Position numbers and translations under genes: made by a program | Source of the DNA: Actinacidiphila cocklensis | GTDB lineage: Bacteria; Actinomycetota; Actinomycetes; Streptomycetales; Streptomycetaceae | NCBI RefSeq assembly: GCF_907177275.1 | Contig: NZ_CAJSLV010000051.1 | Location: 1-64,000, forward strand | Length of the DNA stretch: 64,000 nt | Direction of reading: 5' to 3' | The notes under the pieces: generated by a model | The model's input: the letters and a program-made list of their open reading frames with translations, nothing else | Told to the model about the DNA's origin: nothing | Databases searched by the model: none | Part shown: positions 15,790 through 23,867 of the stretch, in pieces | How positions within the stretch are numbered: position 1 is the stretch's first letter | Layout of the letters: every line of letters begins with the position of its first letter

Positions 15790-17556
15790 TCAGCGGTAGC
15801 GGTAGCACAGGGTGTACGACAGCTCGGGGTAGTTGTTCGGCCGCCAGGTCGCCCACGCGTCGTTGCCGCAGAACTTGCTGTCGTTGTACTTCGGGGTGCG
15901 GCCGGTGACGATGACGTTGGCGCTGCCGCACTTCGCCGCGTGCAGCGAGGGGTGGGTGGACGAGCCGCTGAAGTGCATGCACTGGTTCAGCACGGCGTGG
16001 CCCGCGTCGTCCGGGTAGACCATCGACAGGCACAGCGTGACGTCGAGGTCGGACCGGCCGCTCACCCCGAAGTGCTCGGCCCAGTCGTTGTTGCGCAGGC
16101 CCTTGCAGCGGCTGCCGTCCGTCGTCCCGGTGATCCGCTGCTGCACGGTGAAGGCGCCGGTCTGGCACTGCAGCTCGTCCCAGTCGCTGGTGGCGCTGTC
16201 GCCGTAGACGCACGTGCCGGCCGTCGCGTGGTACGCGGTGCCGTTCTCGTACTGGTAGCTCAGGCACAGCACGAGGTTCTGGGAGGAGTACGACACGTTC
16301 CAGTCGTCGCCGGGGAGCCTGTCGCAGCCGCTGGTGGCGGTGGTGCCCTGGAGGACCTGGACGACCTTGAAGGTCCGCGGCGCGCAGACCGTCGGCGTCA
16401 GGTCCGCGGTCTGCTCCGTCCCGCTGTTGTCGAAGCAGTCGCCGGCCTGGGCGGTCGCGATCGGGTCGTCCTGCGTCGGCGATGCGGACGGGATGCCGGA
16501 GACGTCCGACGGGTCGTCGTCGCTGCCGTCGTCGCTGCCGCTGTCACTGCCGCCGCTGGCGCCCGGGTCGGTGCTGCCGTCGGAGGGCAGGCTGCCGTCG
16601 AAGGAGGGCAGGCTCGGCAGGCCGGTCGCCGTCGCGCCCGCGGGCGGCTTCACCGAGAAGTCGTCGTGGCCCGAGCTGCCCGCCGTCAGGATGAAGACGG
16701 CGAACAGGGCAAGCGTCACGGCGGTCGCCACGACGGAGGCCGGCACGTCACGCCACCACGGCCGCTGCGCGGGTATCGCGGGTATCGCGGGCGCTCCGGG
16801 CATCGGAACGCCGCCCAGGGGAACGCCGGCCAGGGGAACGCCGCCCTGCGGAGGGCCGCCGTTCAGCCGGCCGAGCAGGTCGTGGACCGTGGGCCGGGCG
16901 GCGGGCTGCGCGCTCAGGCAGTCGGCGATCAGCAGCCCGAGCACCGGGTCGGCTATCGGCGGCGGCCCCGGCTGCCAGCCGGCCGAGGCGGGGGCCGGCG
17001 GGCGGCCGGTCGCGGCGAAGTAGAGGGCCGCGCCCAGGCTGTAGACGGCGTCCGGGTCCCCGCCGCCCGCCCCCGGTACGGCGTGCGCGATCCCGAAGGG
17101 GGCCAGCCGCGGACCCTCGGGCGTCATGAACACGGCGGACGGCTCCAGGCCGGCCAGGCGGACGCCGGCCTGCTGGGCGCCCGCCAGCGCACCGGTCAGC
17201 GCCACCGCCACGTCCCGCAGCTGGTTCGGCGGCAGCGGCCCGAGCCCGGTGACCGCCGTCGCCAGCGTCGCCACGTCGGGACCGGCCGAGGCCACCCAGG
17301 GCGCAGGACCTTCGGTGTCCGCGTCGACGGGCAGGACGTACGGGCCTGCGGCGCGGCGGGCGTCGTTCACGTCCGTGCGGAAGCGGGCGCGGACCTGCGG
17401 GTCGGCCGCCAGGTGCGGGTGCAGCACCGTGACGGTGACCGACGCCCCCGCCGGATGCCGTCCCGCGTACGCCTGCCCCAGCTCGTTCGCGCCCAGCCTG
17501 CCCGTCAGCTGGTACGGGCCGACCTGTGCCGGGTCGCCCATCATCAGCGGTTCCAT
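15790..17556 (-). CDS. Membrane pseudokinase with Cys-rich extracellular repeats
   Basis: A 588-residue protein with the plan of a bacterial Ser/Thr receptor kinase: kinase-like domain (about 12-235), Pro/Gly linker, one membrane helix (VVATAVTLALFAVFILTAG) and a secreted domain. The kinase motifs are lost. The ATP-binding Lys is Thr43 (VTVTVL), the catalytic HRDLK reads LAGLE at 134-138, the Asn after it is Ala141, and DFG is PFG at 153-155. It should not phosphorylate. The outer domain has three related units ending in LVLCLSYQY, VTLCLSMVY and YTLCYRY, each preceded by a Trp-Asn or Asp-Trp segment and paired cysteines. It ends 16 nt from the convergent phosphatase gene. Confidence 0.82.
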   Translation of the reverse strand: MEPLMMGDPAQVGPYQLTGRLGANELGQAYAGRHPAGASVTVTVLHPHLAADPQVRARFRTDVNDARRAAGPYVLPVDADTEGPAPWVASAGPDVATLATAVTGLGPLPPNQLRDVAVALTGALAGAQQAGVRLAGLEPSAVFMTPEGPRLAPFGIAHAVPGAGGGDPDAVYSLGAALYFAATGRPPAPASAGWQPGPPPIADPVLGLLIADCLSAQPAARPTVHDLLGRLNGGPPQGGVPLAGVPLGGVPMPGAPAIPAIPAQRPWWRDVPASVVATAVTLALFAVFILTAGSSGHDDFSVKPPAGATATGLPSLPSFDGSLPSDGSTDPGASGGSDSGSDDGSDDDPSDVSGIPSASPTQDDPIATAQAGDCFDNSGTEQTADLTPTVCAPRTFKVVQVLQGTTATSGCDRLPGDDWNVSYSSQNLVLCLSYQYENGTAYHATAGTCVYGDSATSDWDELQCQTGAFTVQQRITGTTDGSRCKGLRNNDWAEHFGVSGRSDLDVTLCLSMVYPDDAGHAVLNQCMHFSGSSTHPSLHAAKCGSANVIVTGRTPKYNDSKFCGNDAWATWRPNNYPELSYTLCYRYR

Positions 17557-17692
17557 CTCGCCGTTCCCCCGTTCCTTCGCACCCGTGCCACCCGAGGTGC
17601 GCCACTACGTGAACGCCGGTCAGCCGACCGGAAGGGGACACTGTGGCACTGCCGCGGCCGGCTGCGCCACCGGGTGGGAGGGGGCGGAGGGT

Positions 17693-19093
17693 TCAGTGGT
17701 GGAAGGCGGTCGCCACCGACTCGGGGCGGTTCAACGGGCCAGGCTGGCGGTGCAGTTCCGGCAGCAGCCGGGTGAGGTCGTTCATCAGCAGGTCGGCCAG
17801 GTCCTCGGAGAAGCCGTTGCGGCACACCACCCGCAGCACCGCCAGGTCCTGACGGTCGGCCGGGTACGTGTACGCGGGCACCAGCCAGCCGTGCTCGCGC
17901 AGCCGCCGCGAGACGTCGAAGACGTCGAAGGCCGTGACGTCGGGCGCGGTGGTCACCGCGAAGACCGGCAGCTCGTCGCCCCGGGTGATCAGCCGGAACT
18001 CGTCCAGCGCGGCGAAGCGGTCGGCGACCGAGACGGCCACGTCCCTGCTGGTCTGCTGGACCGCCCGGTAGCCGTCCTTTCCGAGCCGCAGGAACGTGTA
18101 GTACTGCGCCACCACCTGGGCGCCGGGGCGGGAGAAGTTCAGCGCGAAGGTCGGCATGTCGCCGCCCAGGTAGTTCACCCGGAAGACCAGCTCCTCGGGC
18201 AGCGCGTCGGCGTCCCGCCACAGCGCCCAGCCGACACCGGGGTAGACCAGGCCGTACTTGTGCCCCGAGGTGTTGATCGACGTGACCCGCGGCAGCCGGA
18301 AGTCCCACACCAGGTCCTCGTCGAGGAACGGCGCGACCATGCCGCCCGAGGCGCCGTCCACGTGCACCGGGATGTGGTGGCCTGTGCGCTCCTCGTACGC
18401 GTCCAGGGCCGCGCAGATCTCGGCGACCGGCTCGTAGGACCCGTCGAAGGTCGAACCGAGCACGGCGACCACGCCGATGGTGTTCTCGTCGCACAGCGCG
18501 AGCGCGGAGTCCGCGTCCAGGTGCAGGCGGTCGCCGCTCATCGGGGCGAGGCGGGCCTCGACCTCCCAGAACGTGCAGAACTTCTCCCAGCACACCTGCA
18601 CGTTGGCGCCCATCACCAGGTTCGGCCTGGCCGTCGCCGGGTAGCCCTTGGTGCGCTTGGACCAGCGGCGCTTCAGCGCCATTCCGGCGAGCATGCACGC
18701 CTCGGACGAGCCGGTGGTCGAGCAGCCCACCACCGCGTCCGGGTCGGGGGCGTTCCACAGATCGCCGAGGATCGCCACGCAGCGCCGCTCCAGCTCGGCC
18801 GTACGCGGGTACTCGTCCTTGTCGATCATGTTCTTGTCGCGGCACTCAGCCATCAGGATGTCCGCCTGGGGTTCCATCCAGGTCGTGACGAAGGTGGCGA
18901 GGTTGAGCCGCGAGTTGCCGTCGAGCATCAGCTCGTCGTGCACGAGCTGGTACGCCGCGTGCGGCGTCATCGGCCCGTCCGGCAACTGGTGCTTGGGCGG
19001 TGCCGTCGTCCGCCCCGAAACGGGGTCGGCTTCGCCGAAGAAGGGGTTCACCGCGATTGCCCGCGGGCTGCCTGAGCCTTTGTGCAGTGCCAT
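17693..19093 (-). CDS. gad: Glutamate decarboxylase
   Basis: A 466-residue PLP-dependent group II decarboxylase that makes GABA and CO2 from glutamate and consumes a proton. The cofactor Lys lies in INTSGHKYGLVYPG; HVDGASGGMVAPF carries the Asp that pairs with the PLP ring nitrogen; STTGSSEACMLAGMALKRRW is the conserved phosphate-binding helix. Length matches the family. I use the ATG at 19093 (MALHKG); a GTG at 19102 is in frame. TATCGT sits 7 nt before that ATG, so the mRNA is probably leaderless. No GABA antiporter lies beside it. Confidence 0.93.
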   Translation of the reverse strand: MALHKGSGSPRAIAVNPFFGEADPVSGRTTAPPKHQLPDGPMTPHAAYQLVHDELMLDGNSRLNLATFVTTWMEPQADILMAECRDKNMIDKDEYPRTAELERRCVAILGDLWNAPDPDAVVGCSTTGSSEACMLAGMALKRRWSKRTKGYPATARPNLVMGANVQVCWEKFCTFWEVEARLAPMSGDRLHLDADSALALCDENTIGVVAVLGSTFDGSYEPVAEICAALDAYEERTGHHIPVHVDGASGGMVAPFLDEDLVWDFRLPRVTSINTSGHKYGLVYPGVGWALWRDADALPEELVFRVNYLGGDMPTFALNFSRPGAQVVAQYYTFLRLGKDGYRAVQQTSRDVAVSVADRFAALDEFRLITRGDELPVFAVTTAPDVTAFDVFDVSRRLREHGWLVPAYTYPADRQDLAVLRVVCRNGFSEDLADLLMNDLTRLLPELHRQPGPLNRPESVATAFHH

Positions 19094-19100
19094 GTCTCGC

Positions 19101-19106
19101 ACGATA
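19101..19106 (-). promoter_or_regulatory. -10 box of a probable leaderless promoter (gad)
   Basis: On the minus strand TATCGT is followed by 7 nt and the ATG at 19093, with no Shine-Dalgarno in between. Confidence 0.45.
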
Positions 19107-19191
19107 CGACTGCCTCTGCGGCTCCGCCCCCCGAGCCTTCACCCCCTCCGCGGGGGGCGCGCTTCCGCAGGGCGCGGTGGCTGGGGGCTCC

Positions 19192-19518
19192 CCTTCGGGG
19201 TACGTCCCGCCGTGTGGGGGTCCCCTTGCGGAAGGGGGCAACCCTCAGGGGCGCGGGGAACTGCGCGCCCAGCCCGCACCGGCGGGTGGTCCGGGGCGGA
19301 GCGAAGAGCCCCTCCGGGTCGGTGGCGAGCCGCGCGCGGTCGGTGGCTGGTCGCGCCGTTCCTCGCGCCCCTTCGGGGTACGTCCCGCCGTGTGGGGGTC
19401 CCCTTGCGGAAGGGGGTGCCTGACAGGGGCGCGGGGAACTGCGCGCTCAGCCCCCACCGGCGGGTGGTCCGGGGCGGAGCGAAGAGTCCCTCCGGGCCGG
19501 TGGCGACCCGCGCCACTG
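19192..19518. repeat. Tandem pair of ~178-bp intergenic repeats
   Basis: Most of the 477-bp gap between gad and ybjQ consists of two direct copies of one element (about 19192-19340 and 19369-19518), with a period of 178 bp. Each begins near TTCGGGG-TACGTCCCGCCGTG, contains GGGGCGCGGGGAACTGCGCG (19248-19267 and 19426-19445), and ends near CGGTGGCGA. The copies differ at only a few positions. The core is shared with repeats at 50.0 kb and 58.9-59.4 kb. No credible gene lies in the gap; the open frames reflect base composition. Confidence 0.85.
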
Positions 19519-19579
19519 AGAAGCGCGAACCCGCTGCGGAAGAGGGCACCCACCCGGGGGAGGCGCCCCCCAGGGGGCG

Positions 19580-19945
19580 CTACGCGCGGGTGAGGACCAC
19601 GGCGGAGCCGTATGCGCAGACTTCCGTACCGACGTCAGCCGCCTCGCTGACGTCGAACCGCATCGCCAGAACCGCGTTCGCGCCCCGCGCACGCGCCTGC
19701 TCGACAAGGCGCTGCATGGCCTGGTTGCGGGTCTCGACCAGCGTCTTGGTCAGACCCTTGAGCTCACCGCCGACCATGGACTTCAGGCCCGCACCGATCT
19801 GGCTGCCGAGGTGCCGGGAGCGGACCGTCAGGCCGAACACCTCGCCGATGACCCGTTCCACGCGAAAGCCGGGCGCGTCGTTCGTGGTGACGACCAGGAT
19901 GTCCGCGCCCTGTTCCTGCCCACCGCCGAAATCATCGATTCCCAT
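19580..19945 (-). CDS. YbjQ family (DUF74) putative heavy-metal-binding protein
   Basis: A 121-residue soluble protein. The family core is complete: ADILVVTTNDAPGFRV, the highly conserved GEVFGLTVRSRHLGSQIGAG, then RGANAVLAMRFDVSE and a final strand GTEVCAYGSAVVL. YbjQ proteins form pentameric rings; a heavy-metal-binding role has been suggested but not shown. Homologues start at MGIDDFGG, so I use the ATG at 19945; the Met at 19957 is also in frame. Confidence 0.85.
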   Translation of the reverse strand: MGIDDFGGGQEQGADILVVTTNDAPGFRVERVIGEVFGLTVRSRHLGSQIGAGLKSMVGGELKGLTKTLVETRNQAMQRLVEQARARGANAVLAMRFDVSEAADVGTEVCAYGSAVVLTRA

Positions 19946-19987
19946 GGGAAGAAGCATCGCCCGGCGGTGGGCCTGCCGCAGCCGCGG

Positions 19988-21376
19988 CTACTCCAGGCGC
20001 GGCTGCTGCGCGGGGGCCGGGCAGATGCGCTGGCCCTCCTGGTCGAAGACGTACAGGTGCGCGAGGTCCACCAGCAGCGGGACGCGGTCCCCGCGGCGTA
20101 CCCGGATGTCGGGTCCCGTGCGGACGACGAGGTCGCCGGTCTGCGTCTCCGGCGTCGAGGGCCGGTCCATGACCGACACCGGCGCCTGCTGCGGCTTGGG
20201 CGGCAGCCCGTCGGAGGACGCCGAGGAGGAGCTGTCGCGCTCCATGACGCTGGCCTGGATGCGCCGCGCGGCCTTCTGCGCGAGCTTGCCGAGCCCGACG
20301 CCGCTGCCGCCCCGGCGGGAGCCGTTCCTGGCCGCCGAGGTGGGGCGCGGGGCCTCCAGCTCGGGGACCACCGCGGGACGCGACCCGGTGTTGAGGTGCA
20401 CCAGCGACTCGTGGCCCTGGTACTCGACGTGCTCGACGATGCCGCTGAGCACCACCTCGCCGGCGTGCGCCTGGCTGGGCTGGGCGATGCGCACCGCCTC
20501 CGAGCGCAGCCCGACGATGATGCGCCGGCCCTGCTGGATGCGCAGCATCTGGTGGTCGTAGTTCAGCGGCTCGGGCAGCCCGAGCCGCTGCCGGCCGAAG
20601 TCGATCCACATCCCGCCGGTGAGCGGGGCGATGACGGTGGCCTGGAGCAGGTTGATCCGCGGGGTGCCGACGAAGGCGGCGACGAAGACGTTCTCCGGCA
20701 GGTGGTACGCCTCACGCGGGCTGCTGATCTGCTGCAGCACACCGCTGCGCATGATCGCGACCCGGTCGCCGAGGGACATGGCCTCGGCCTGGTCGTGGGT
20801 GACGTAGACGGTCGTGACGCCCATGCCGTGGGTGAGGCGGGCGATCTCCGCGCGCAGGTGGGCGCGCAGCTTCGCGTCGAGGTTGGACAGCGGCTCGTCC
20901 ATCAGGAAGACCGAGGGGTGCCGGGAGATCGCGCGGCCCATTGCCACGCGCTGGCGCTCACCGCCGGAGAGCTGCCCGGGGTAGCGGTCGAGGATCTCCT
21001 CGATGCCGAGGATGCGGGCGGTCTCGTCGACCCGCGGCCCGTGCTCCTCGCCCGGCATCTCGAACCGCAGCGGGAAGCCGATGTTCTCCCGGCTGGTCAT
21101 GCTCGGGTAGAGGGCGAAGTTCTGGAAGACCATGGCCATCCGGCGGTCGCCGGGCGCGAGGTCGTTCGAATACTCGCCGTCGAGCAGCAGTTCGCCCGTG
21201 GTGATGTCCTCGAGCCCGGCGATCATCCGCAGGACCGTGGACTTGCCGCAACCGGAAGGACCCAGGAGCACCAGGAACTCCCCTGGTGCGATGTCCAGCG
21301 AGAACCGGTCCACGGCAGGCGACGGCTGCTTGGGGTAGTACTTGGAAACTTCGTGCAGGGTGATGGCGCGAGTCAT
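19988..21376 (-). CDS. MalK/MsiK-type sugar ABC transporter ATP-binding protein with C-terminal insertion
   Basis: A 462-residue ATPase of the CUT1 sugar-importer class. Motifs: Walker A GPSGCGKST, signature LSGGERQRVAMGRAI, Walker B VFLMDEPLSNLD and the switch His in TVYVTHDQAEAM, followed by TOBE-type beta regions. It is about 85 residues longer than MsiK/MalK because a low-complexity insert (Arg/Gly/Ser-rich, with SSSSASSDG and a Pro-rich stretch) splits the TOBE part at about residues 335-410. No permease or binding protein is adjacent, so it may energise several unlinked importers, as MsiK does. The start at 21376 precedes the first conserved strand. Confidence 0.85.
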   Translation of the reverse strand: MTRAITLHEVSKYYPKQPSPAVDRFSLDIAPGEFLVLLGPSGCGKSTVLRMIAGLEDITTGELLLDGEYSNDLAPGDRRMAMVFQNFALYPSMTSRENIGFPLRFEMPGEEHGPRVDETARILGIEEILDRYPGQLSGGERQRVAMGRAISRHPSVFLMDEPLSNLDAKLRAHLRAEIARLTHGMGVTTVYVTHDQAEAMSLGDRVAIMRSGVLQQISSPREAYHLPENVFVAAFVGTPRINLLQATVIAPLTGGMWIDFGRQRLGLPEPLNYDHQMLRIQQGRRIIVGLRSEAVRIAQPSQAHAGEVVLSGIVEHVEYQGHESLVHLNTGSRPAVVPELEAPRPTSAARNGSRRGGSGVGLGKLAQKAARRIQASVMERDSSSSASSDGLPPKPQQAPVSVMDRPSTPETQTGDLVVRTGPDIRVRRGDRVPLLVDLAHLYVFDQEGQRICPAPAQQPRLE

Positions 21377-21507
21377 AACGGGAGCCGCCAGGTGGTTCGG
21401 ACGCAGTGACGGGGCACGTGGGGGGATGACTTTCCGGACATGCGAAGGTGGTGCGCGGGTGACACTGCGGAGAAGGTAGTCCACTACTCGCAGGTTGCGG
21501 AACGTTT

Positions 21508-21528
21508 GTATCAACACTGCATTGATAC
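21508..21528. promoter_or_regulatory. Perfect palindrome GTATCAA-N7-TTGATAC, candidate operator
   Basis: Lies in the 161-bp gap between the divergent ABC ATPase and DedA genes, 9 nt before the dedA GTG, in an AT-rich patch. The dedA -10 region must overlap it, so a bound protein would block transcription or translation of dedA. Confidence 0.5.
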
Positions 21529-21537
21529 TTTTGGATC

Positions 21538-22254
21538 GTGACGAACATCGCCCTCGGTCCGAGCTGGCTCTCTCCCGACCATCTGATCAACACGTACGGC
21601 CTGTGGGGCGTACTGCTGATCGTGTTCGCGGAGTCCGGGCTGCTGATCGGATTCTTCCTGCCCGGTGACTCCCTGCTGTTCACGACGGGTCTGCTGGTCG
21701 CGGGCGGCACCCTGGACAAGCCGCTGTGGGCCGTGGCGCCGCTGATCGCCGTCGCCTCCGTGCTGGGGCAGCAGGTCGGCTACCTGTTCGGGCGCAAGGT
21801 CGGCCCCTCGCTCTTCCGGCGGCCCGACTCGCGGCTCTTCAAGATGGAGAACATCGAGAAGGCGCACGAGTTTTTCGATCGGCACGGCTCCAAAGCCATC
21901 GTGATGGCGTGCTTCGTGCCGATCGTCAGAACGTTCACCCCGATCGTCGCAGGCGTCAGCCGAATGAACTACCGCACCTTTGCCACCTTCAATGTCATCG
22001 GCGGCACGCTGTGGGGCGCCGGGGTCACCCTGCTGGGTTACTGGCTCGGGCAGATCGCATTCGTCAAGGACAACATCGAGGCGATCCTCGTCCTGGTGGT
22101 GCTGGTGTCCGTGGTGCCGCTGGGCATCGAGTACCTGCGCTCGCGCCGCAGGGCGAAGGCCGGGCCGGCGGCGCACGAGCCCGAGGGCGGAGAGACGTCC
22201 GAGGCCACCGCGGTCTCGCGTGGTGGCGGCCGGCACCGCGCGCAGAAGAACTGA
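21538..22254 (+). CDS. DedA family membrane protein
   Basis: A 238-residue DedA/VTT-domain protein. Seen: FAESGLLIGFFLPGDSLLFT, the family motif with the acidic residue and G-PGD; a re-entrant FxRxxP-like segment (ACFVPIVRTFTPIVAGVSRM) with the conserved Arg; and GGTLWGAGVTLLGYWLGQ. DedA proteins act in membrane lipid flipping (undecaprenyl phosphate or phosphatidylethanolamine recycling) and help keep membrane potential. The GTG start lies directly after a perfect palindrome. The Thr/Ser exporter gene follows after 9 nt, probably in the same operon. Confidence 0.92.
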   Translation: MTNIALGPSWLSPDHLINTYGLWGVLLIVFAESGLLIGFFLPGDSLLFTTGLLVAGGTLDKPLWAVAPLIAVASVLGQQVGYLFGRKVGPSLFRRPDSRLFKMENIEKAHEFFDRHGSKAIVMACFVPIVRTFTPIVAGVSRMNYRTFATFNVIGGTLWGAGVTLLGYWLGQIAFVKDNIEAILVLVVLVSVVPLGIEYLRSRRRAKAGPAAHEPEGGETSEATAVSRGGGRHRAQKN

Positions 22255-22263
22255 GGCGGGCGG

Positions 22264-23754
22264 GTGACGGGCGGCGGCGGCCCGGGAGCAGGGGAGGAAC
22301 GCGAGGCGGGGTCCGCCTTCACACCGCCCGAGGGCTTCCCGATCCTCCCCCTGCCGCCGGGTGACGCCCGCTGGCAGGACCGCATGCGGACCTTCGTACG
22401 GCTGCCCGTCACCGAGCGGCCGGGACCCGAGGCCGCCTTCGACCGGCCCGAGACCGGGCACACCGTGTCCGTGCCGAGGGTGCTCGACCTGACCCTGCGC
22501 ATCGGCGAGCTGCTGCTCGCCGGGGGTGAGGGCGCGGAGGACGTCGAGGCCGCGATGCTCGGGGTGGCGTACGCCTACGGGCTCGCCCGGGTGGAGCCCA
22601 ACGTCACCTTCACCCTGCTGGGCATCTCCTACCAGCCCTCGCTGACCGAGCCGCCGCTGACCGCGAGCCGTACGGTGCGCCGCCGCGTCACCGACTACAC
22701 CCGGCTCGCCGCGGTCTACCGGCTCGTGGACGGCATCACCACGGGTGAGGCGACCCTGGAGGACGCCTACCGGCGGCTCGCCGACATCCGCCGCAACCGG
22801 CACCCGTACGGCAGCTGGCTGCTCACCTGCGCCGCCGGGCTGCTCGCGGGCGCGGCCAGCCTGCTGGTCGGCGGCAACCTGATCATCTTCCTCGCCGCCG
22901 GGCTCGCCGCGATGCTCGGCGACCGGCTGGCGTGGCTGCTGGCCGGGCGCGGGATCCCGGAGTTCTACCAGTTCGCGGCGGCCGCGATGCCCGCCGCCGC
23001 GATAGGGGTGGTGGTGGACCGCGCGCACTGGATTCCGGGCGCCGCGGGCGTCCAGTCCTCCGCGGTCATCACCGGCGGGCTGTTCGCGCTGCTGCCGGGC
23101 CGCGCGCTGGTCGCCGCCGTCCAGGACGGCCTGACCGGCTTCTACATCACCGCGTCGGCCCGGCTGCTCGAAGTGATCTACCTCGTCGTCGGCATCGTCA
23201 TCGGCGTCACGCTGATCCTCTACGCGGGCGTCCACCTCGGCGCCGACCTCAACCCGGACCAGGCGATCCGGGCGTACGACCACCCGTGGGTGCAGCTGGT
23301 CGCCGCGATGGTGCTGACGCTGGCCTTCGCCGTGCTGCTCCAGTGCGAGCGGGCGGTGCTCCTGCTCGCCACGCTCAACGGGGGCGTGGCGTGGACGGTC
23401 TTCGGCGTCCTGCACCAGCAGGCGGGCGGCAACCAGGTCGCTGCGACCGCCGCCGCGGCGGGCCTGGTCGGGCTGTTCGGGCAGCTCATGGCCCGCTACC
23501 GGTACGTGTCCGTCCTGCCGTACGTGACGGCGGCGATCGGGCCGCTGCTGCCCGGCTCCGCGACGTACTTCGGCCTGCTGGCTTTCACCCAGAACCACGC
23601 GGCCCAGGGCTTCACGCAGCTCACCCGGGCCGCGGCGCTTGCGCTGGCGCTGGCCATCGGGGTCAACCTCGGCAACGAGATCGCCCGCCTCGCCCTCCCC
23701 ACCCCCGGCCCTGCGGCCCCCCGCCGCGCGGCGAAGCGCACACGTGGTTTCTAG
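22264..23754 (+). CDS. ThrE family threonine/serine exporter
   Basis: A 496-residue fusion-type ThrE protein. The cytoplasmic N-terminal part includes RIGELLLAGGEGAEDVEAAM and the DUF1212 core through about residue 170 (YRRLADIRRNRHPYGSWLL). About ten membrane helices follow (such as VIYLVVGIVIGVTLILYAGV); the last five form the ThrE-associated second domain. In Corynebacterium this family exports threonine and serine by proton motive force. It starts 9 nt after dedA and ends at a perfect 18-bp hairpin. Confidence 0.88.
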   Translation: MTGGGGPGAGEEREAGSAFTPPEGFPILPLPPGDARWQDRMRTFVRLPVTERPGPEAAFDRPETGHTVSVPRVLDLTLRIGELLLAGGEGAEDVEAAMLGVAYAYGLARVEPNVTFTLLGISYQPSLTEPPLTASRTVRRRVTDYTRLAAVYRLVDGITTGEATLEDAYRRLADIRRNRHPYGSWLLTCAAGLLAGAASLLVGGNLIIFLAAGLAAMLGDRLAWLLAGRGIPEFYQFAAAAMPAAAIGVVVDRAHWIPGAAGVQSSAVITGGLFALLPGRALVAAVQDGLTGFYITASARLLEVIYLVVGIVIGVTLILYAGVHLGADLNPDQAIRAYDHPWVQLVAAMVLTLAFAVLLQCERAVLLLATLNGGVAWTVFGVLHQQAGGNQVAATAAAAGLVGLFGQLMARYRYVSVLPYVTAAIGPLLPGSATYFGLLAFTQNHAAQGFTQLTRAAALALALAIGVNLGNEIARLALPTPGPAAPRRAAKRTRGF

Positions 23755-23788
23755 GGGGTTCCCCTCCCCCCGGCGGTGCGCGCCTCGT

Positions 23789-23841
23789 CCCGGGACCTTC
23801 CCCCGGGTTGCGACGAGCCACCGCCGGGGGAAGGTCCCGGG
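23789..23841. terminator. 18-bp perfect hairpin, bidirectional terminator and member of a repeat family
   Basis: CCCGGGACCTTCCCCCGG (23789-23806) pairs perfectly with 23824-23841 around a 17-nt loop, between the convergent thrE and dacB genes. The same arm recurs at 38148, 46611 and 54121. Confidence 0.8.
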
Positions 23842-23867
23842 GCCGCCCGCAGGGGCAGGGCAGGGGG

